This document shows positions 32,626 through 41,848 of a stretch of DNA of 64,000 nucleotides, piece after piece; the first letter of the stretch is position 1, and each line of letters begins with the position of its first letter. Origin of the DNA: Alteromonas sp. BL110 (lineage in GTDB: Bacteria > Pseudomonadota > Gammaproteobacteria > Enterobacterales > Alteromonadaceae); assembly GCF_003443615.1 (NCBI RefSeq), contig NZ_CP031967.1, positions 1,364,001 through 1,428,000 on the forward strand, read 5' to 3'. The notes under the pieces were generated by a model, which did not search any database, was not told the origin of the DNA, and saw only the letters and a list, made by a program, of their open reading frames with translations. Position numbers and translations under genes: made by a program.

Positions 32626-32661
32626 ATAAAAAAGGCGAATTCCCTTTTGAAGAATTCGCCT
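32626..32661 (-). terminator. intrinsic terminator between the two receptor genes of operon 1
   Basis: On the minus strand AGGCGAATTC, loop of 9 nt, GAATTCGCCT, then six T. The 10-bp stem is perfect. It lies 8 bp after the stop of the upstream receptor gene and 60 bp before the next one, inside the chemotaxis operon. It should reduce expression of the downstream mcp-cheR-cheD-cheB part unless that has its own promoter. Confidence 0.85.
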
Positions 32662-32669
32662 CTAGTTAA

Positions 32670-34976
32670 CTAAAAAGACTCCCACTCGTCATTGTTTGGT
32701 ACTTTAGGAGCTAGCTTCTTATTTGTTTTTAACATGGCTACTGAAGCCACCTTTTTCTCTGACACTACCTTTGGCGCTTTCTGCGGGCTCGTTTCTGCAA
32801 TTGCAGCTTTATCACCAATATTAAACGCCGATACACGCTCAGATAGATTACCGGATTGCTGTTGCAAGCTTTCAGCAGCTGCCGCAGCTTCTTCTACCAA
32901 AGCCGCATTTTGCTGGGTCATTTCATCCATTTGCACAACGGCTTTGCTGACCTCTTCAATTCCGGACGCCTGTTCAGAGCTCGCCGCCGCAATTTCCGAC
33001 ATAATGTCGTTAACGCGCTTGATAGACGTCACTACTTCTTCCATGGTGTCACCAGACTGATTAACGAGTTTATTCCCCCCGTCAATTTTGCTCACCGAAT
33101 CCGAAATAAGCTCTTTAATTTCTTTCGCCGCTTCAGCAGAACGCTGAGCTAAGCTTCTTACTTCTGAGGCCACCACTGCAAAGCCACGGCCCTGCTCACC
33201 CGCTCGTGCCGCCTCCACAGCAGCATTTAAAGCAAGTATATTGGTTTGGAATGCAATGCCATCGATAACACCGATGATGTCTGAAATCTCTTGGGCTGAC
33301 TCGTTAATCGACGACATGGTATCGACTACCTGACGAATTAACTCCCCCCCTTTTGTGGCAATATCGCAGCTCTGCGAAGCCAGACTATTAGCTTGCTCTG
33401 CGTTTTCAGCATTGAGTTTTACCGTACCTGTAAGCTCTTCCATGCTTGACGCGGTTTCCTCAAGACTAGACGCTTGCTGCTCGGTACGGCTTGAAAGGTC
33501 AGCGTTACCCGTGGCTATTTCAGACGATGCAGTATTAATGGTTTCTACTGCTTGGTAAATAGAACCGATAGTGCCGGACATTTCACCGACAAACTGGTTT
33601 ATGGCATCCCCCAATACTTGGAACTCGCCTTGGAACTGTTCATCAAGCTCTGCGGTTAAGTCGCCATCCGACAAGCGGGTCATCACATCACTTATTGAGC
33701 CGATAATACGGCGCATATCATCAATGAAGCGGTTTATTGATGTACCTAGTTCTTTAAACTCGCCGTCGAACTCATGCTCAATGCGACAGTCTAAATTTCC
33801 CTGAACTAATTCATTCATAGCTGTCTTGATATCACTTATAGCCTGCTTTCTACCCGTAATATCGATGGCATATTTCACCACGCGATGCGGCCTGCCATTT
33901 TGATCTAAAATGGGGTTATAAGATGCTTGGATCCAGACCTCTTTGCCGCCTTTACCTATACGCTTAAACTCATCGGTGAACTGTACGCCTTGGCGTAACT
34001 GTTCCCAGAACTGGCTGTATTCGACACTGCGCTTGTATTCATCTTCTACAAACATGCTGTGATGTTTGCCGACAATTTCGTCTAGGCTGTAGCCAACCGT
34101 GTTGGTGAAATTCTCGTTGGCGTTTAAAATTTTTCCGTCAAGGTCGAATTCAATTACCGCCTGCGCTTTGTTTATTGCTTCAATTTGTCCTTCGAAATAG
34201 GCGTTACGAAGCTTGCTTTCGGTAATATCGGTGGCGAATTTCACTACGCGAATGACCTTACCATCACCATCAAATACCGGGTTGTAGGTGGCTTGAATCC
34301 AAACCTCTTTACCCATTTTATCAAAGCGGCAAAACTCGCCACTTTGTAGCTTGCCCGCTTTAAGGTCGCGCCAAAACTGTGCGTACTCTTCAGTACGAAT
34401 ATACTGAGCATCACAAAACATCTTATGATGATTGCCTACAATTTCGTTAAGGCTATAGCCAAGACCAATAAGGAAATTGTCGTTAGCGTTTTGAATTACA
34501 CCATCAGCATTAAACTCTATAACCGCTTGTGCGTTGTTAAGGGCATCTAGCATGGTGCTTTTAATGAGCAACTCAGATTGGTCAACCCACTCAACCATAG
34601 TGCCTATGTTTTTGCTATCTTGGTCGAAAAGAGGGGTAAGCGTAAGTTTGAAATTCAAGTCGCCTATGCTTATTGTAGAGGTCATGGTCGATTTCAGTTC
34701 AGCAAGAATATTACGTTGATGCGACGGGTTACGGTGGAACTGATCGATGTTCTGCCCCTCAAGATTGTCAGCAGAAAAGCTGGGAAGAACCGCCTGTAGC
34801 TTCTTCTCATTTTCTTTAAGCAGTGTTTTAACCGACTGATTGGCATAAATAATATTTCTGTCTGCGTCAGCCATCATGATGCAGCAGGTGGTGACATCAA
34901 GCGCCTGTTTGTTTCTTAATGCTTGGTTAACGTCCGTTGCTTTCGTGAAGTCTTCTAACCACGTCATAATTCCCAT
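32670..34976 (-). CDS. soluble PAS methyl-accepting chemotaxis protein (operon 1, first receptor)
   Basis: 768 residues from the ATG at 34976, four bases after the cheW stop; an upstream in-frame start would overlap cheW. No TM segment. An N-terminal PAS-like region, two PAS/PAC repeats, two HAMP-like units (about 400-500) and the conserved signalling hairpin follow. The C-terminus is EWESF, the CheR/CheB tether type. It differs from the next receptor by having fewer PAS repeats and an extra HAMP unit. There is no matching copy in operon 2, where cheW is followed by one receptor only. Confidence 0.93.
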   Translation of the reverse strand: MGIMTWLEDFTKATDVNQALRNKQALDVTTCCIMMADADRNIIYANQSVKTLLKENEKKLQAVLPSFSADNLEGQNIDQFHRNPSHQRNILAELKSTMTSTISIGDLNFKLTLTPLFDQDSKNIGTMVEWVDQSELLIKSTMLDALNNAQAVIEFNADGVIQNANDNFLIGLGYSLNEIVGNHHKMFCDAQYIRTEEYAQFWRDLKAGKLQSGEFCRFDKMGKEVWIQATYNPVFDGDGKVIRVVKFATDITESKLRNAYFEGQIEAINKAQAVIEFDLDGKILNANENFTNTVGYSLDEIVGKHHSMFVEDEYKRSVEYSQFWEQLRQGVQFTDEFKRIGKGGKEVWIQASYNPILDQNGRPHRVVKYAIDITGRKQAISDIKTAMNELVQGNLDCRIEHEFDGEFKELGTSINRFIDDMRRIIGSISDVMTRLSDGDLTAELDEQFQGEFQVLGDAINQFVGEMSGTIGSIYQAVETINTASSEIATGNADLSSRTEQQASSLEETASSMEELTGTVKLNAENAEQANSLASQSCDIATKGGELIRQVVDTMSSINESAQEISDIIGVIDGIAFQTNILALNAAVEAARAGEQGRGFAVVASEVRSLAQRSAEAAKEIKELISDSVSKIDGGNKLVNQSGDTMEEVVTSIKRVNDIMSEIAAASSEQASGIEEVSKAVVQMDEMTQQNAALVEEAAAAAESLQQQSGNLSERVSAFNIGDKAAIAETSPQKAPKVVSEKKVASVAMLKTNKKLAPKVPNNDEWESF

Positions 34977-34980
34977 TGTC

Positions 34981-35484
34981 TCAGCCCTCAACCGCTTGTG
35001 TTTTTGTTTCAACTAAGCCCAATTCGTTACTTGTAATTAAGCTCTCGATATTTACTAAAATAACCATGTGCTCATCTACATCAGCCAACCCGTGAAGATA
35101 TTTACTATCGAACGCTACACCGAACTCAGGTGGGGGAAGCATGTCCTCTTCTGAAAGGCGGATAACGTCAGACACCCCATCGACCACAATGCCAACAATA
35201 CGCTCGTGCACGTTGAGCATGATGACGATAGTAAAGTCATTGTAGGTGGCCTCGCCTACATTGAACTTAATCCGCAAGTCCACGATAGGCACAATGTCGC
35301 CACGAAGGTTTATCACCCCCTTGATGAAGCTTGGGGCATTGGCAATTTTGGTGACCTGTTCATAGCCACGAATTTCTTTCACCGTTGTGATGTCTAAGGC
35401 GTAGTGTTCTTCGCCCAATACAAAACTTAAAAATTCATTCTCTTTTGACGCACTAACGGCTTGCTGTAATGCTGCTTCGCTCAT
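34981..35484 (-). CDS. cheW: CheW coupling protein (operon 1)
   Basis: 167 residues, single CheW/SH3-like domain: YLSFVLG-type opening, [36 protein letters not shown] and [10 protein letters not shown] are the standard signature. It links receptors to CheA. The start overlaps the cheA stop by 4 bp (ATGA). It is almost identical in its core to the operon 2 copy, so mixed arrays seem possible. Confidence 0.95.
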   Translation of the reverse strand: MSEAALQQAVSASKENEFLSFVLGEEHYALDITTVKEIRGYEQVTKIANAPSFIKGVINLRGDIVPIVDLRIKFNVGEATYNDFTIVIMLNVHERIVGIVVDGVSDVIRLSEEDMLPPPEFGVAFDSKYLHGLADVDEHMVILVNIESLITSNELGLVETKTQAVEG

Positions 35485-37427
35485 AGTGAAACCTCTTCAT
35501 TTGGAATATTGGTACAATTTGCTGCCACCGAGTCGGCATCCAGAATCATGGCCACCTTGCCATCGCCCATAATGGTGGCGCCTGCAATCCCGGCTACTTT
35601 TCTGTAATGTTGCTCTAAGCTTTTGATGACGACTTGCTGTTGACCTACCAAAGAGTCCACTAGCACGCCGTAGCGTTTCTTGCTGCTTTCTAGCAGTACT
35701 ACTATGCCTTGGGTCGGCTCTGTGATGCCGTCGTCCACTTGCATAAGCTGAGTAAGCGATACCAGAGGCCAATACTGATCTCTAATCCACAGTACCCTGT
35801 CATTGCCGAGCGTTTTTACTTGAGAAGTCGTAGGCTGGAAAGACTCGATAACATTGAGCAGAGGAATAACAAATATTTGGTCGCCTACCGATACGCACAT
35901 GCCATCAACAATAGCTAACGTGAGGGGTAAATGAATGTAAAACGCTGAGCCTTCGCCCTGCGACGATTCAATCTCAATGCGCCCACCAATAGACTCAATG
36001 TTTCTGCGAACCACATCCATACCCACGCCACGGCCCGACACATCGGTAACTTCGGCGGCAGTAGAAAAACCTGCCTGAAATATAAGCTGCCAAATTTCGC
36101 TGTCCGGCATTTCCGGAGTAACCGCTAGACCATTTTGCGTAGCTTTATCTAAAATACGCGCTTTATTTAAGCCCGCACCGTCGTCAATAATGCCAATGAT
36201 GATGCTGCTACCTTTCTGCTCTGCACTTAAAATAACCGTACCATTTTCGGCCTTGCCTGCTTGAAGGCGTTTTTCCGGGCTTTCTATTCCATGATCGATA
36301 CTGTTTCTAACTAGGTGAGTAAGCGGGTCTACCAGTTTTTCGATAAGACTTTTATCAATTTCAGTGTTGCCACCCTGAATGACCAAATCAACTTTTTTGC
36401 CTAACTTTGAGGAGAGGTCGCGCACAACACGAGGAAAGCGATTAAATGTCATGTTCACCGGCAACATGCGCATAGACATCACCGACTCTTGGATTTCGCG
36501 GGTATTGCGCTGTAGCTCATCAATGGCAAGCTGTAAGCGCTCACCGACTTGCCCCTCTACTTCTTGCCCAACGTTAGAAAGCATTGACTGTGTGATAACA
36601 AGCTCGCCCACTAGGTTGACCATGGCATCAATTTTGGTGGTGTCTACACGAATTGATGCGGCTTCTTTTGTGGCCGCTTTAGGCTTGGTTTTTACTGGCT
36701 TGACGATAGGTTGTTTGGGAGCGTCTTGTGGTGAAGCAATTTGTGTTACATCTGGTTTAACAGGAAGGCTCTCTGGTTCGAAGAAGCCAAATCCTTCGTC
36801 GTTTTTGCAGGCTTCAGGCGTCGCTTCAGGCAGTTTATCCACATCGACCTTGTCGTCGTCAAAGAAACCGAAGCCCTCAATTTCCTCAATATCTTTTTGA
36901 CTTTGCGAAGTTTCAGACGTGCCGCTTTGCGCCTCAGCCTCTTCTTCATCAAAGAAGCCAAATCCTTCAATCTCATTATCAGAGGTAGCGTCAAGGGCTT
37001 CGCATTGCTCAGGAGGCTCATGTGCTATATCTCCCGAAGCGCTAGCAAGCGTAGCTTCGAGTACTTTTATGCTTTCATCAATTTGCGCTTGGGGAAGTTC
37101 TGATTGCTCTTTGTAAGCAGATAGGGTGTCTTTGAGTACATCTAAGGTTTGCAGGAAAATATCAACGATTTCTGCCGTTACCTGTATTTCCTGGTTGCGG
37201 GCTTTATCAAGCAGATTCTCCATTACATGAGTAAGGTTCATTAAAGCGTCGAAGCCAAAAATTCCGCTTCCGCCTTTTATGGAGTGTGCTGCTCTAAAAA
37301 TACTATTCAATTCTTCGGGGTCGGGAGCCTCCACGTCCAAAGTCATGAGCAACTGCTCCATGTCTTGGAGGTGTTCATCACTCTCATCAAAAAACACACC
37401 GTGAAACTGGTTTACATCAATGGTCAT
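35481..37427 (-). CDS. cheA: CheA histidine kinase with GFGFF-repeat linker (operon 1)
   Basis: 648 residues. HPt domain at 1-110 with phospho-site H48 (RAAHSIKGG). There is no recognisable P2 domain; instead an acidic, disordered linker carries three GFGFF motifs at 155-159, 185-189 and 212-216, then a Lys/Pro-rich stretch. The P3 dimerisation domain starts near 255 ([24 protein letters not shown]). The HATPase has [21 protein letters not shown] and GRGVGMDVV, and a CheW-like domain ends the protein. It phosphorylates CheY and CheB. Confidence 0.95.
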   Translation of the reverse strand: MTIDVNQFHGVFFDESDEHLQDMEQLLMTLDVEAPDPEELNSIFRAAHSIKGGSGIFGFDALMNLTHVMENLLDKARNQEIQVTAEIVDIFLQTLDVLKDTLSAYKEQSELPQAQIDESIKVLEATLASASGDIAHEPPEQCEALDATSDNEIEGFGFFDEEEAEAQSGTSETSQSQKDIEEIEGFGFFDDDKVDVDKLPEATPEACKNDEGFGFFEPESLPVKPDVTQIASPQDAPKQPIVKPVKTKPKAATKEAASIRVDTTKIDAMVNLVGELVITQSMLSNVGQEVEGQVGERLQLAIDELQRNTREIQESVMSMRMLPVNMTFNRFPRVVRDLSSKLGKKVDLVIQGGNTEIDKSLIEKLVDPLTHLVRNSIDHGIESPEKRLQAGKAENGTVILSAEQKGSSIIIGIIDDGAGLNKARILDKATQNGLAVTPEMPDSEIWQLIFQAGFSTAAEVTDVSGRGVGMDVVRRNIESIGGRIEIESSQGEGSAFYIHLPLTLAIVDGMCVSVGDQIFVIPLLNVIESFQPTTSQVKTLGNDRVLWIRDQYWPLVSLTQLMQVDDGITEPTQGIVVLLESSKKRYGVLVDSLVGQQQVVIKSLEQHYRKVAGIAGATIMGDGKVAMILDADSVAANCTNIPNEEVSL

Positions 37428-37465
37428 GGTTGACTCCCATTTGCCCTATTAAAACCGACGTTCGA

Positions 37466-37831
37466 TTAGCCCAACACTCGCTTCATCACATCTAGCAGCT
37501 TGTTTGGGTCAAAAGGTTTCACCATCCACCCCGTGGCACCCGCCGCCTTGCCTTTGGCCTTCATATCATCGCCAGCCTCTGTGGTAAGCATGACAATTGG
37601 CGTCGACCGGAAGTTAGCTAAGCCTCTCAAAGACTTAACGAGCGTTAAGCCATCCATGCGAGGCATGTTTTGATCGGTAAGCACGAAGTCGAAGCGAGCA
37701 CTTTGGCATTTATCCAATGCATCTTGACCATCTTGCGCAGTAGTTACGTTGTAATTTGCTGACTTGAGGGTCATTTCAACCATCTGACGAATAGATACAG
37801 AATCGTCAACAATCAATATGCTTTTACTCAT
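37466..37831 (-). CDS. cheY: CheY response regulator (operon 1)
   Basis: 121 residues, a stand-alone receiver domain: acidic pair D9/D10, phospho-site D53 (LTDQNMPRMDG), T in MLTTEAG and Lys in VKPFDP. The sequence is the PATAN/accessory-type CheY style (GAxGWMVKPFDP) rather than close to E. coli CheY. It is the second gene of the operon and near-identical to the copy at 47517. Confidence 0.95.
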   Translation of the reverse strand: MSKSILIVDDSVSIRQMVEMTLKSANYNVTTAQDGQDALDKCQSARFDFVLTDQNMPRMDGLTLVKSLRGLANFRSTPIVMLTTEAGDDMKAKGKAAGATGWMVKPFDPNKLLDVMKRVLG

Positions 37832-37897
37832 AATTCAATCACCTTTTGAATTGTCAAAGTTGCTCTAAGCTTGCTTTGAAGCGATTTTTTGTTATCG

Positions 37898-39109
37898 CTA
37901 AAAAAGTTCCACATCACCTGCATCCATAGAAGTAGCAGAAACAGGGTTATGATCTGCCTGGCCTTTTTCCGTAAGCGAGTATTGATAGTTTTCTAGGTTT
38001 TCTCGCACACGTGCTGCACTTTCTGGGTTGAGCTCTGAAAGTTGCTCAACAATGAAGTCGATAATTTCGCGGGTATACGTGAGGTTTTGGCCATTTATAT
38101 CGCCAAATTGAAGGCCGCGAATGGCTGCGGAAGTAGCGTCGGCAAGCTGTTGTCGAATGGCTTCAAGCTCGCTGGCCCCCTGTATATCGGCTTCCGCTTT
38201 TTTGATAATGCCCCTAAGCTGCGCGCTAATGGCACCTTTTGCATTGACTATATGAGAGATATCTTGGGAAGCCACCACTTCAGCCGTTTCAGTCAATTTA
38301 TCGATAAGCGATTTGATATTTTCTATCTGGGTTTTAATCACATCGCTGAACTGCGTAGAACGGGTAGATAGCGCGCGAACCTCATCCGCAACAACGGCAA
38401 ATCCGCGACCCGCCTCACCAGCGCGGGCGGCTTCGATAGCTGCGTTGAGCGCCAACAGATTGGTTTGAGAAGAAATATCGTCGATGCCGCTTAACGCTTC
38501 AATCACGGTAGGCATTGCTTGTTGAATTGTTTGAACTTGGGTTTCTAACGCTCTTGTAGAATCGGTCATTTGAGTGGTTGACGCGATAAATTGCGTTAGC
38601 GTTTTATCGGTGTCTGAGGCGAATGCGCGCATCTTGTCAGCGTAAGCGTAGTCACTGTCATCATCGTCTTTTAGCAAATTGTTTATACTTATTTCTTGCT
38701 GACCAAGCAGTGTCTGAAGCGAGATAAACGAGTTACTTAAAGTAGCGACCGCGTCGGTTTGTGTGGAAAAGATGTCGCCAATATTTAATGAAGTAACAGA
38801 CAGTATTTCACTTGCGTCGGATACGGCACCCACCATTGAATCAGACGCTAGCGAAATCTCAATTGAAGAAGGTTCGTGAACTGTAGAAGGGTGCGCACCG
38901 TGTGTTTCTAATGCCTGACTTACACTTGTCACTTTCAGTAATACGAACAACAGAAACATAACGCAAGCAGAACTGAGAGCAAGGCCTAAATGCGAAACTG
39001 AAGTAAAGGATAAACTCCAGCTCCCTAACATCGTTAAAAATGCCACAATGAAAGCATTGCTCTTGCTAGAGAAGAAGTTGTCAAAATAATTTGCTGCTAT
39101 GGCGACCAC
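37898..39109 (-). CDS. membrane MCP-like protein lacking a ligand-binding domain (operon 1)
   Basis: 403 residues, GTG start with GAGGTG upstream. Two TM segments close together at about 18-37 and 40-60 leave no room for a periplasmic sensor. A cytoplasmic helical bundle follows with the receptor tip [35 protein letters not shown]. The second half ([20 protein letters not shown]) is unlike ordinary receptors. The tail [18 protein letters not shown] is kept almost unchanged in the paralogue at 47940. It is the first gene of operon 1. It may signal membrane state or act as a scaffold or phosphatase partner; the role is unknown. Confidence 0.85.
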   Translation of the reverse strand: MVAIAANYFDNFFSSKSNAFIVAFLTMLGSWSLSFTSVSHLGLALSSACVMFLLFVLLKVTSVSQALETHGAHPSTVHEPSSIEISLASDSMVGAVSDASEILSVTSLNIGDIFSTQTDAVATLSNSFISLQTLLGQQEISINNLLKDDDDSDYAYADKMRAFASDTDKTLTQFIASTTQMTDSTRALETQVQTIQQAMPTVIEALSGIDDISSQTNLLALNAAIEAARAGEAGRGFAVVADEVRALSTRSTQFSDVIKTQIENIKSLIDKLTETAEVVASQDISHIVNAKGAISAQLRGIIKKAEADIQGASELEAIRQQLADATSAAIRGLQFGDINGQNLTYTREIIDFIVEQLSELNPESAARVRENLENYQYSLTEKGQADHNPVSATSMDAGDVELF

Positions 39110-39350
39110 AAATACACCTCAATTGTTACCACCGCGTTAACGACTGTACAAAACACAATCAAATTATGGTCAAATTTCTCGCTTCAACAATTATACTTTT
39201 GAATATTTTTATTAATTTATTACTTTTGTGACATTTGCGACACGCGCAGTTGTGAGTAAAAAAATTGTAAGTGGATATAGGGGTAGAAATAGGGAAAGGA
39301 AAAGAAAGGATTGTGGGAGAAACTGAAGCAATAGGATGAGTAAGAACCAC
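39110..39350. other. inter-operon spacer of the che tandem
   Basis: About 240 bp, AT-rich with a purine-rich tract at 39270-39320, between cheB of operon 2 and the first gene of operon 1. It must hold the operon 1 promoter if the two are separate units, but I see no convincing -35/-10, sigma28 or sigma54 match and no terminator. Confidence 0.4.
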
Positions 39351-40397
39351 TCAAAGGCGACTACCCGCGCCTAATGCTTCGAGAGTGTCGAGTATAGCGT
39401 CAGAAATTTCTTCTAAAGGCTTAATGAAGCTTGCAGCCTTCATTTCTACTGCGGCTTTAGGCATGCCGTATACAACACAGGTTTTTTCGTCTTGGCAGAA
39501 GGTGATAGAGCCTTTAGTGTGCATATTTTTCAAGCCTTTTGCCCCATCACGCCCCATACCAGTAAGCAATACACCCACCGCGTTTGCGCCTGCATGCTCA
39601 GCGAGCGAATCAAACATGACGTCAACCGAGGGCTTGTGCCCCGATACCTTAGGCCCATCATCAAGGCTCAAGCGATAATCGGCACCACTTCGTTCTACTT
39701 TCAGATGTTTGTTTCCTGGCGCTAAATAGGCAAAGCCTGGCAACAATCGCTCTCCCCCCTGCGCTTCTCTTACGCTTATTTCACAAAGATTATCAAGTCG
39801 CTTTGCATAGGTGGTGGTAAAGCCTGGTGGCATATGCTGGGAGATCACGGTGGCGGGGGCATTGCGAGGAAAGTGCATGATGACATCTTTTATCGCTTCC
39901 GTGCCTCCCGTTGACGCCCCTATACCAATTATTTTCTCCGTGCCGGTATAGCGCATGGAGGCATGCTTAGTGCAGCGTGTTTCGGTGGGGTGACCTAACT
40001 TGGAGTGAGCAGCTGCTTTTATCTTTTCAATGATAACAGCGGCATATTCAGTCATACCTTGCGCGACACCTAACTTTGGCTTTGCCATAAAATCAACAGC
40101 TCCCAACTCCAGTGCGCGCAATGTTGCATCAGCACCTCGTTCAGTAAGCGTAGAAATCATCACCACCGGGGTCGGCATCGCCTTCATCATTACTTCTAGA
40201 AAACGTAGCCCGTCTACCTTCGGCATTTCAATGTCTAGGGTAATAACATCAGGTCTAAATTCTTGGACCATTCGTTTAGCTACGTAGGCGTCGGGCGCTG
40301 CGCCAACTAATGATAACCCAGGCGCTTTCCCGACGATTTCTGACAAAATTTGTCGTATTAAGGCAGAGTCGTCAACGACGAGAACTTTTATAGGCAT
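39351..40397 (-). CDS. cheB: CheB protein-glutamate methylesterase/deamidase (operon 2)
   Basis: 348 residues from the MPIKVLVVDD start; the longer frame overlaps cheD without a better ribosome site. The receiver has VITLDIEMPKVDG; the esterase domain has IGASTGGTEA, ISQHMPPGF and LLTGMGRDG. It is closely similar to the operon 1 CheB along its whole length, with an equally short linker. It overlaps the cheD end by 26 bp. Confidence 0.95.
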   Translation of the reverse strand: MPIKVLVVDDSALIRQILSEIVGKAPGLSLVGAAPDAYVAKRMVQEFRPDVITLDIEMPKVDGLRFLEVMMKAMPTPVVMISTLTERGADATLRALELGAVDFMAKPKLGVAQGMTEYAAVIIEKIKAAAHSKLGHPTETRCTKHASMRYTGTEKIIGIGASTGGTEAIKDVIMHFPRNAPATVISQHMPPGFTTTYAKRLDNLCEISVREAQGGERLLPGFAYLAPGNKHLKVERSGADYRLSLDDGPKVSGHKPSVDVMFDSLAEHAGANAVGVLLTGMGRDGAKGLKNMHTKGSITFCQDEKTCVVYGMPKAAVEMKAASFIKPLEEISDAILDTLEALGAGSRL

Positions 40398-41001
40398 GTG
40401 ACTGTTCCGAAAATGAAATAACACCCGTTTTCGCTTGCTCAGAAAGTAAAACGCGATGCGTAGATTCACGCTCGTAAAGCGTAGCATTGTTGAACTCGCG
40501 AATTCGCTTCATATAAACTTTCCCGTCAACCGGAAAATAATAAATTTTGCGTGCATAAGTAGACAATAAGTCGCTGCTAATAAGGGGAATATTCGCATTA
40601 TCTAAATACTCTGAGACAAACTCAGCATTTACTCGCCCAATGTCTTGCTGAACAAACCCTGGTAGCACCTTTCCGCCACCAAATGCTTTAGCCACCAGCT
40701 TGTTACGTCGCGCGCCCAAATGCACGAGCTGGTCTATCAGCATATTCATAGCGTGCACGCCATACTTTGTGGCAAGGCAGCCATCGAGATTACTGGTGAA
40801 GTTGAGATCGGGCAGCATGAAGTGATTCATACCGCCAATTTTCTTTTCTTGATCGAAAATACACGCCGCTACGCACGAACCGAGGATAGTGACCAGTGCT
40901 TTATCTGCAGCAGTTGCATAGTATTGCCCTGGTAAGAGCTTCACGGCCTCTTTTTGAAGTCGATTATCAAAATAACGTATGGGGTTTTCATCCTGACTCA
41001 T
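40372..41001 (-). CDS. cheD: CheD receptor glutamine deamidase (operon 2)
   Basis: About 209 residues from the ATG at 41001, preceded by AAGGAATTAGCTGT; the in-frame ATG 33 codons upstream lies inside cheR. Signature VTILGSCVAACIFD (Cys) and GGMNHFMLP (His), with KAFGGG. It is a paralogue of the copy at 28196. It lies between cheR and cheB, as in operon 1. Confidence 0.94.
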   Translation of the reverse strand: MSQDENPIRYFDNRLQKEAVKLLPGQYYATAADKALVTILGSCVAACIFDQEKKIGGMNHFMLPDLNFTSNLDGCLATKYGVHAMNMLIDQLVHLGARRNKLVAKAFGGGKVLPGFVQQDIGRVNAEFVSEYLDNANIPLISSDLLSTYARKIYYFPVDGKVYMKRIREFNNATLYERESTHRVLLSEQAKTGVISFSEQSHAYKSSRR

Positions 41002-41014
41002 ACAGCTAATTCCT

Positions 41015-41845
41015 TTAAACAACGGGCCGGTAAATAGTCTTCCCCATGGGCGCAACCAGTTCAGGATACATAGTGAAATTTTCAGAGTGCCCTGCCACAT
41101 ACATGCCGTCGCTATGCATCAACTTCACCATGCGCGCTAAAATTTTGCGCTGCGTAGGTCGGTCGAAATAAATCATGACGTTGCGACAAAAAATTACGTC
41201 TATTGGCGCATCTAAGCACCAGTTTGGCGACATCAAGTTTAGTGGTTCGAACTGCACCATTTTTCGTAGCTCATCTACCACCCTTACTCTTCCGGTTTGT
41301 GAACCTTTACCTCTGTAGAAGAATTGGGTTTTATAATCGTAAGAAAGCTGACTAATACTGTTTTGGGCGTAAACGCCTTGGCGGGCCTTCTGCAACACTT
41401 TGCTATCAATATCGGTGGCAAGTATTTGTATATTAGGCGTAAAGGTGCCGAACACAGACGCCACCGTCATCGCGATACTGTAAGGCTCTTCACCCGAACT
41501 GCTCGCCGCGCACCAAATACGTTTAATTTGCGGACGCTTTCGAAGATGGTTAGCCAACGCCTCAAAGTGATGTGGCTCCCTGAAAAACGCAGTGAGATTG
41601 GTGGTAAGCGCATTAATGAAGTGCTCCATTTCATCTTCACAACTTCCAACATAAGCTAAATATTCTTTGAAGCTATTTATGTCGAGCGTGCGCAGCCGCC
41701 TTGCTAGGCGGCTGTATACCATCGCGTCTTTAGAGTCGGCTAGGTTAATGCCAGCTTGTTTAAAAAGCAGACCTTTTACGCGTTCGAAGTCTCTTCGACT
41801 ATATGAAAACTCCCTTTGCGCGTCTGTGCTTTGTATGGCCGACAT
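41015..41845 (-). CDS. cheR: CheR receptor methyltransferase (operon 2)
   Basis: 276 residues. WCAASSSGEEPYSIAM, ILATDIDSKVL and FCRNVMIYFD show the SAM methyltransferase core, with the helical N-terminal domain before it. It starts 3 bp after the stop of the receptor gene, whose product ends in DWEAF. It is a paralogue of the operon 1 CheR. Confidence 0.95.
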   Translation of the reverse strand: MSAIQSTDAQREFSYSRRDFERVKGLLFKQAGINLADSKDAMVYSRLARRLRTLDINSFKEYLAYVGSCEDEMEHFINALTTNLTAFFREPHHFEALANHLRKRPQIKRIWCAASSSGEEPYSIAMTVASVFGTFTPNIQILATDIDSKVLQKARQGVYAQNSISQLSYDYKTQFFYRGKGSQTGRVRVVDELRKMVQFEPLNLMSPNWCLDAPIDVIFCRNVMIYFDRPTQRKILARMVKLMHSDGMYVAGHSENFTMYPELVAPMGKTIYRPVV

Positions 41846-41848
41846 ACA

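Noticed and set aside
39159..39350. 63-codon minus-strand open frame in the spacer between the che operons.
   Set aside because: Low-complexity composition, no ribosome site and no recognisable protein. It overlaps the region that must hold the operon 1 promoter.
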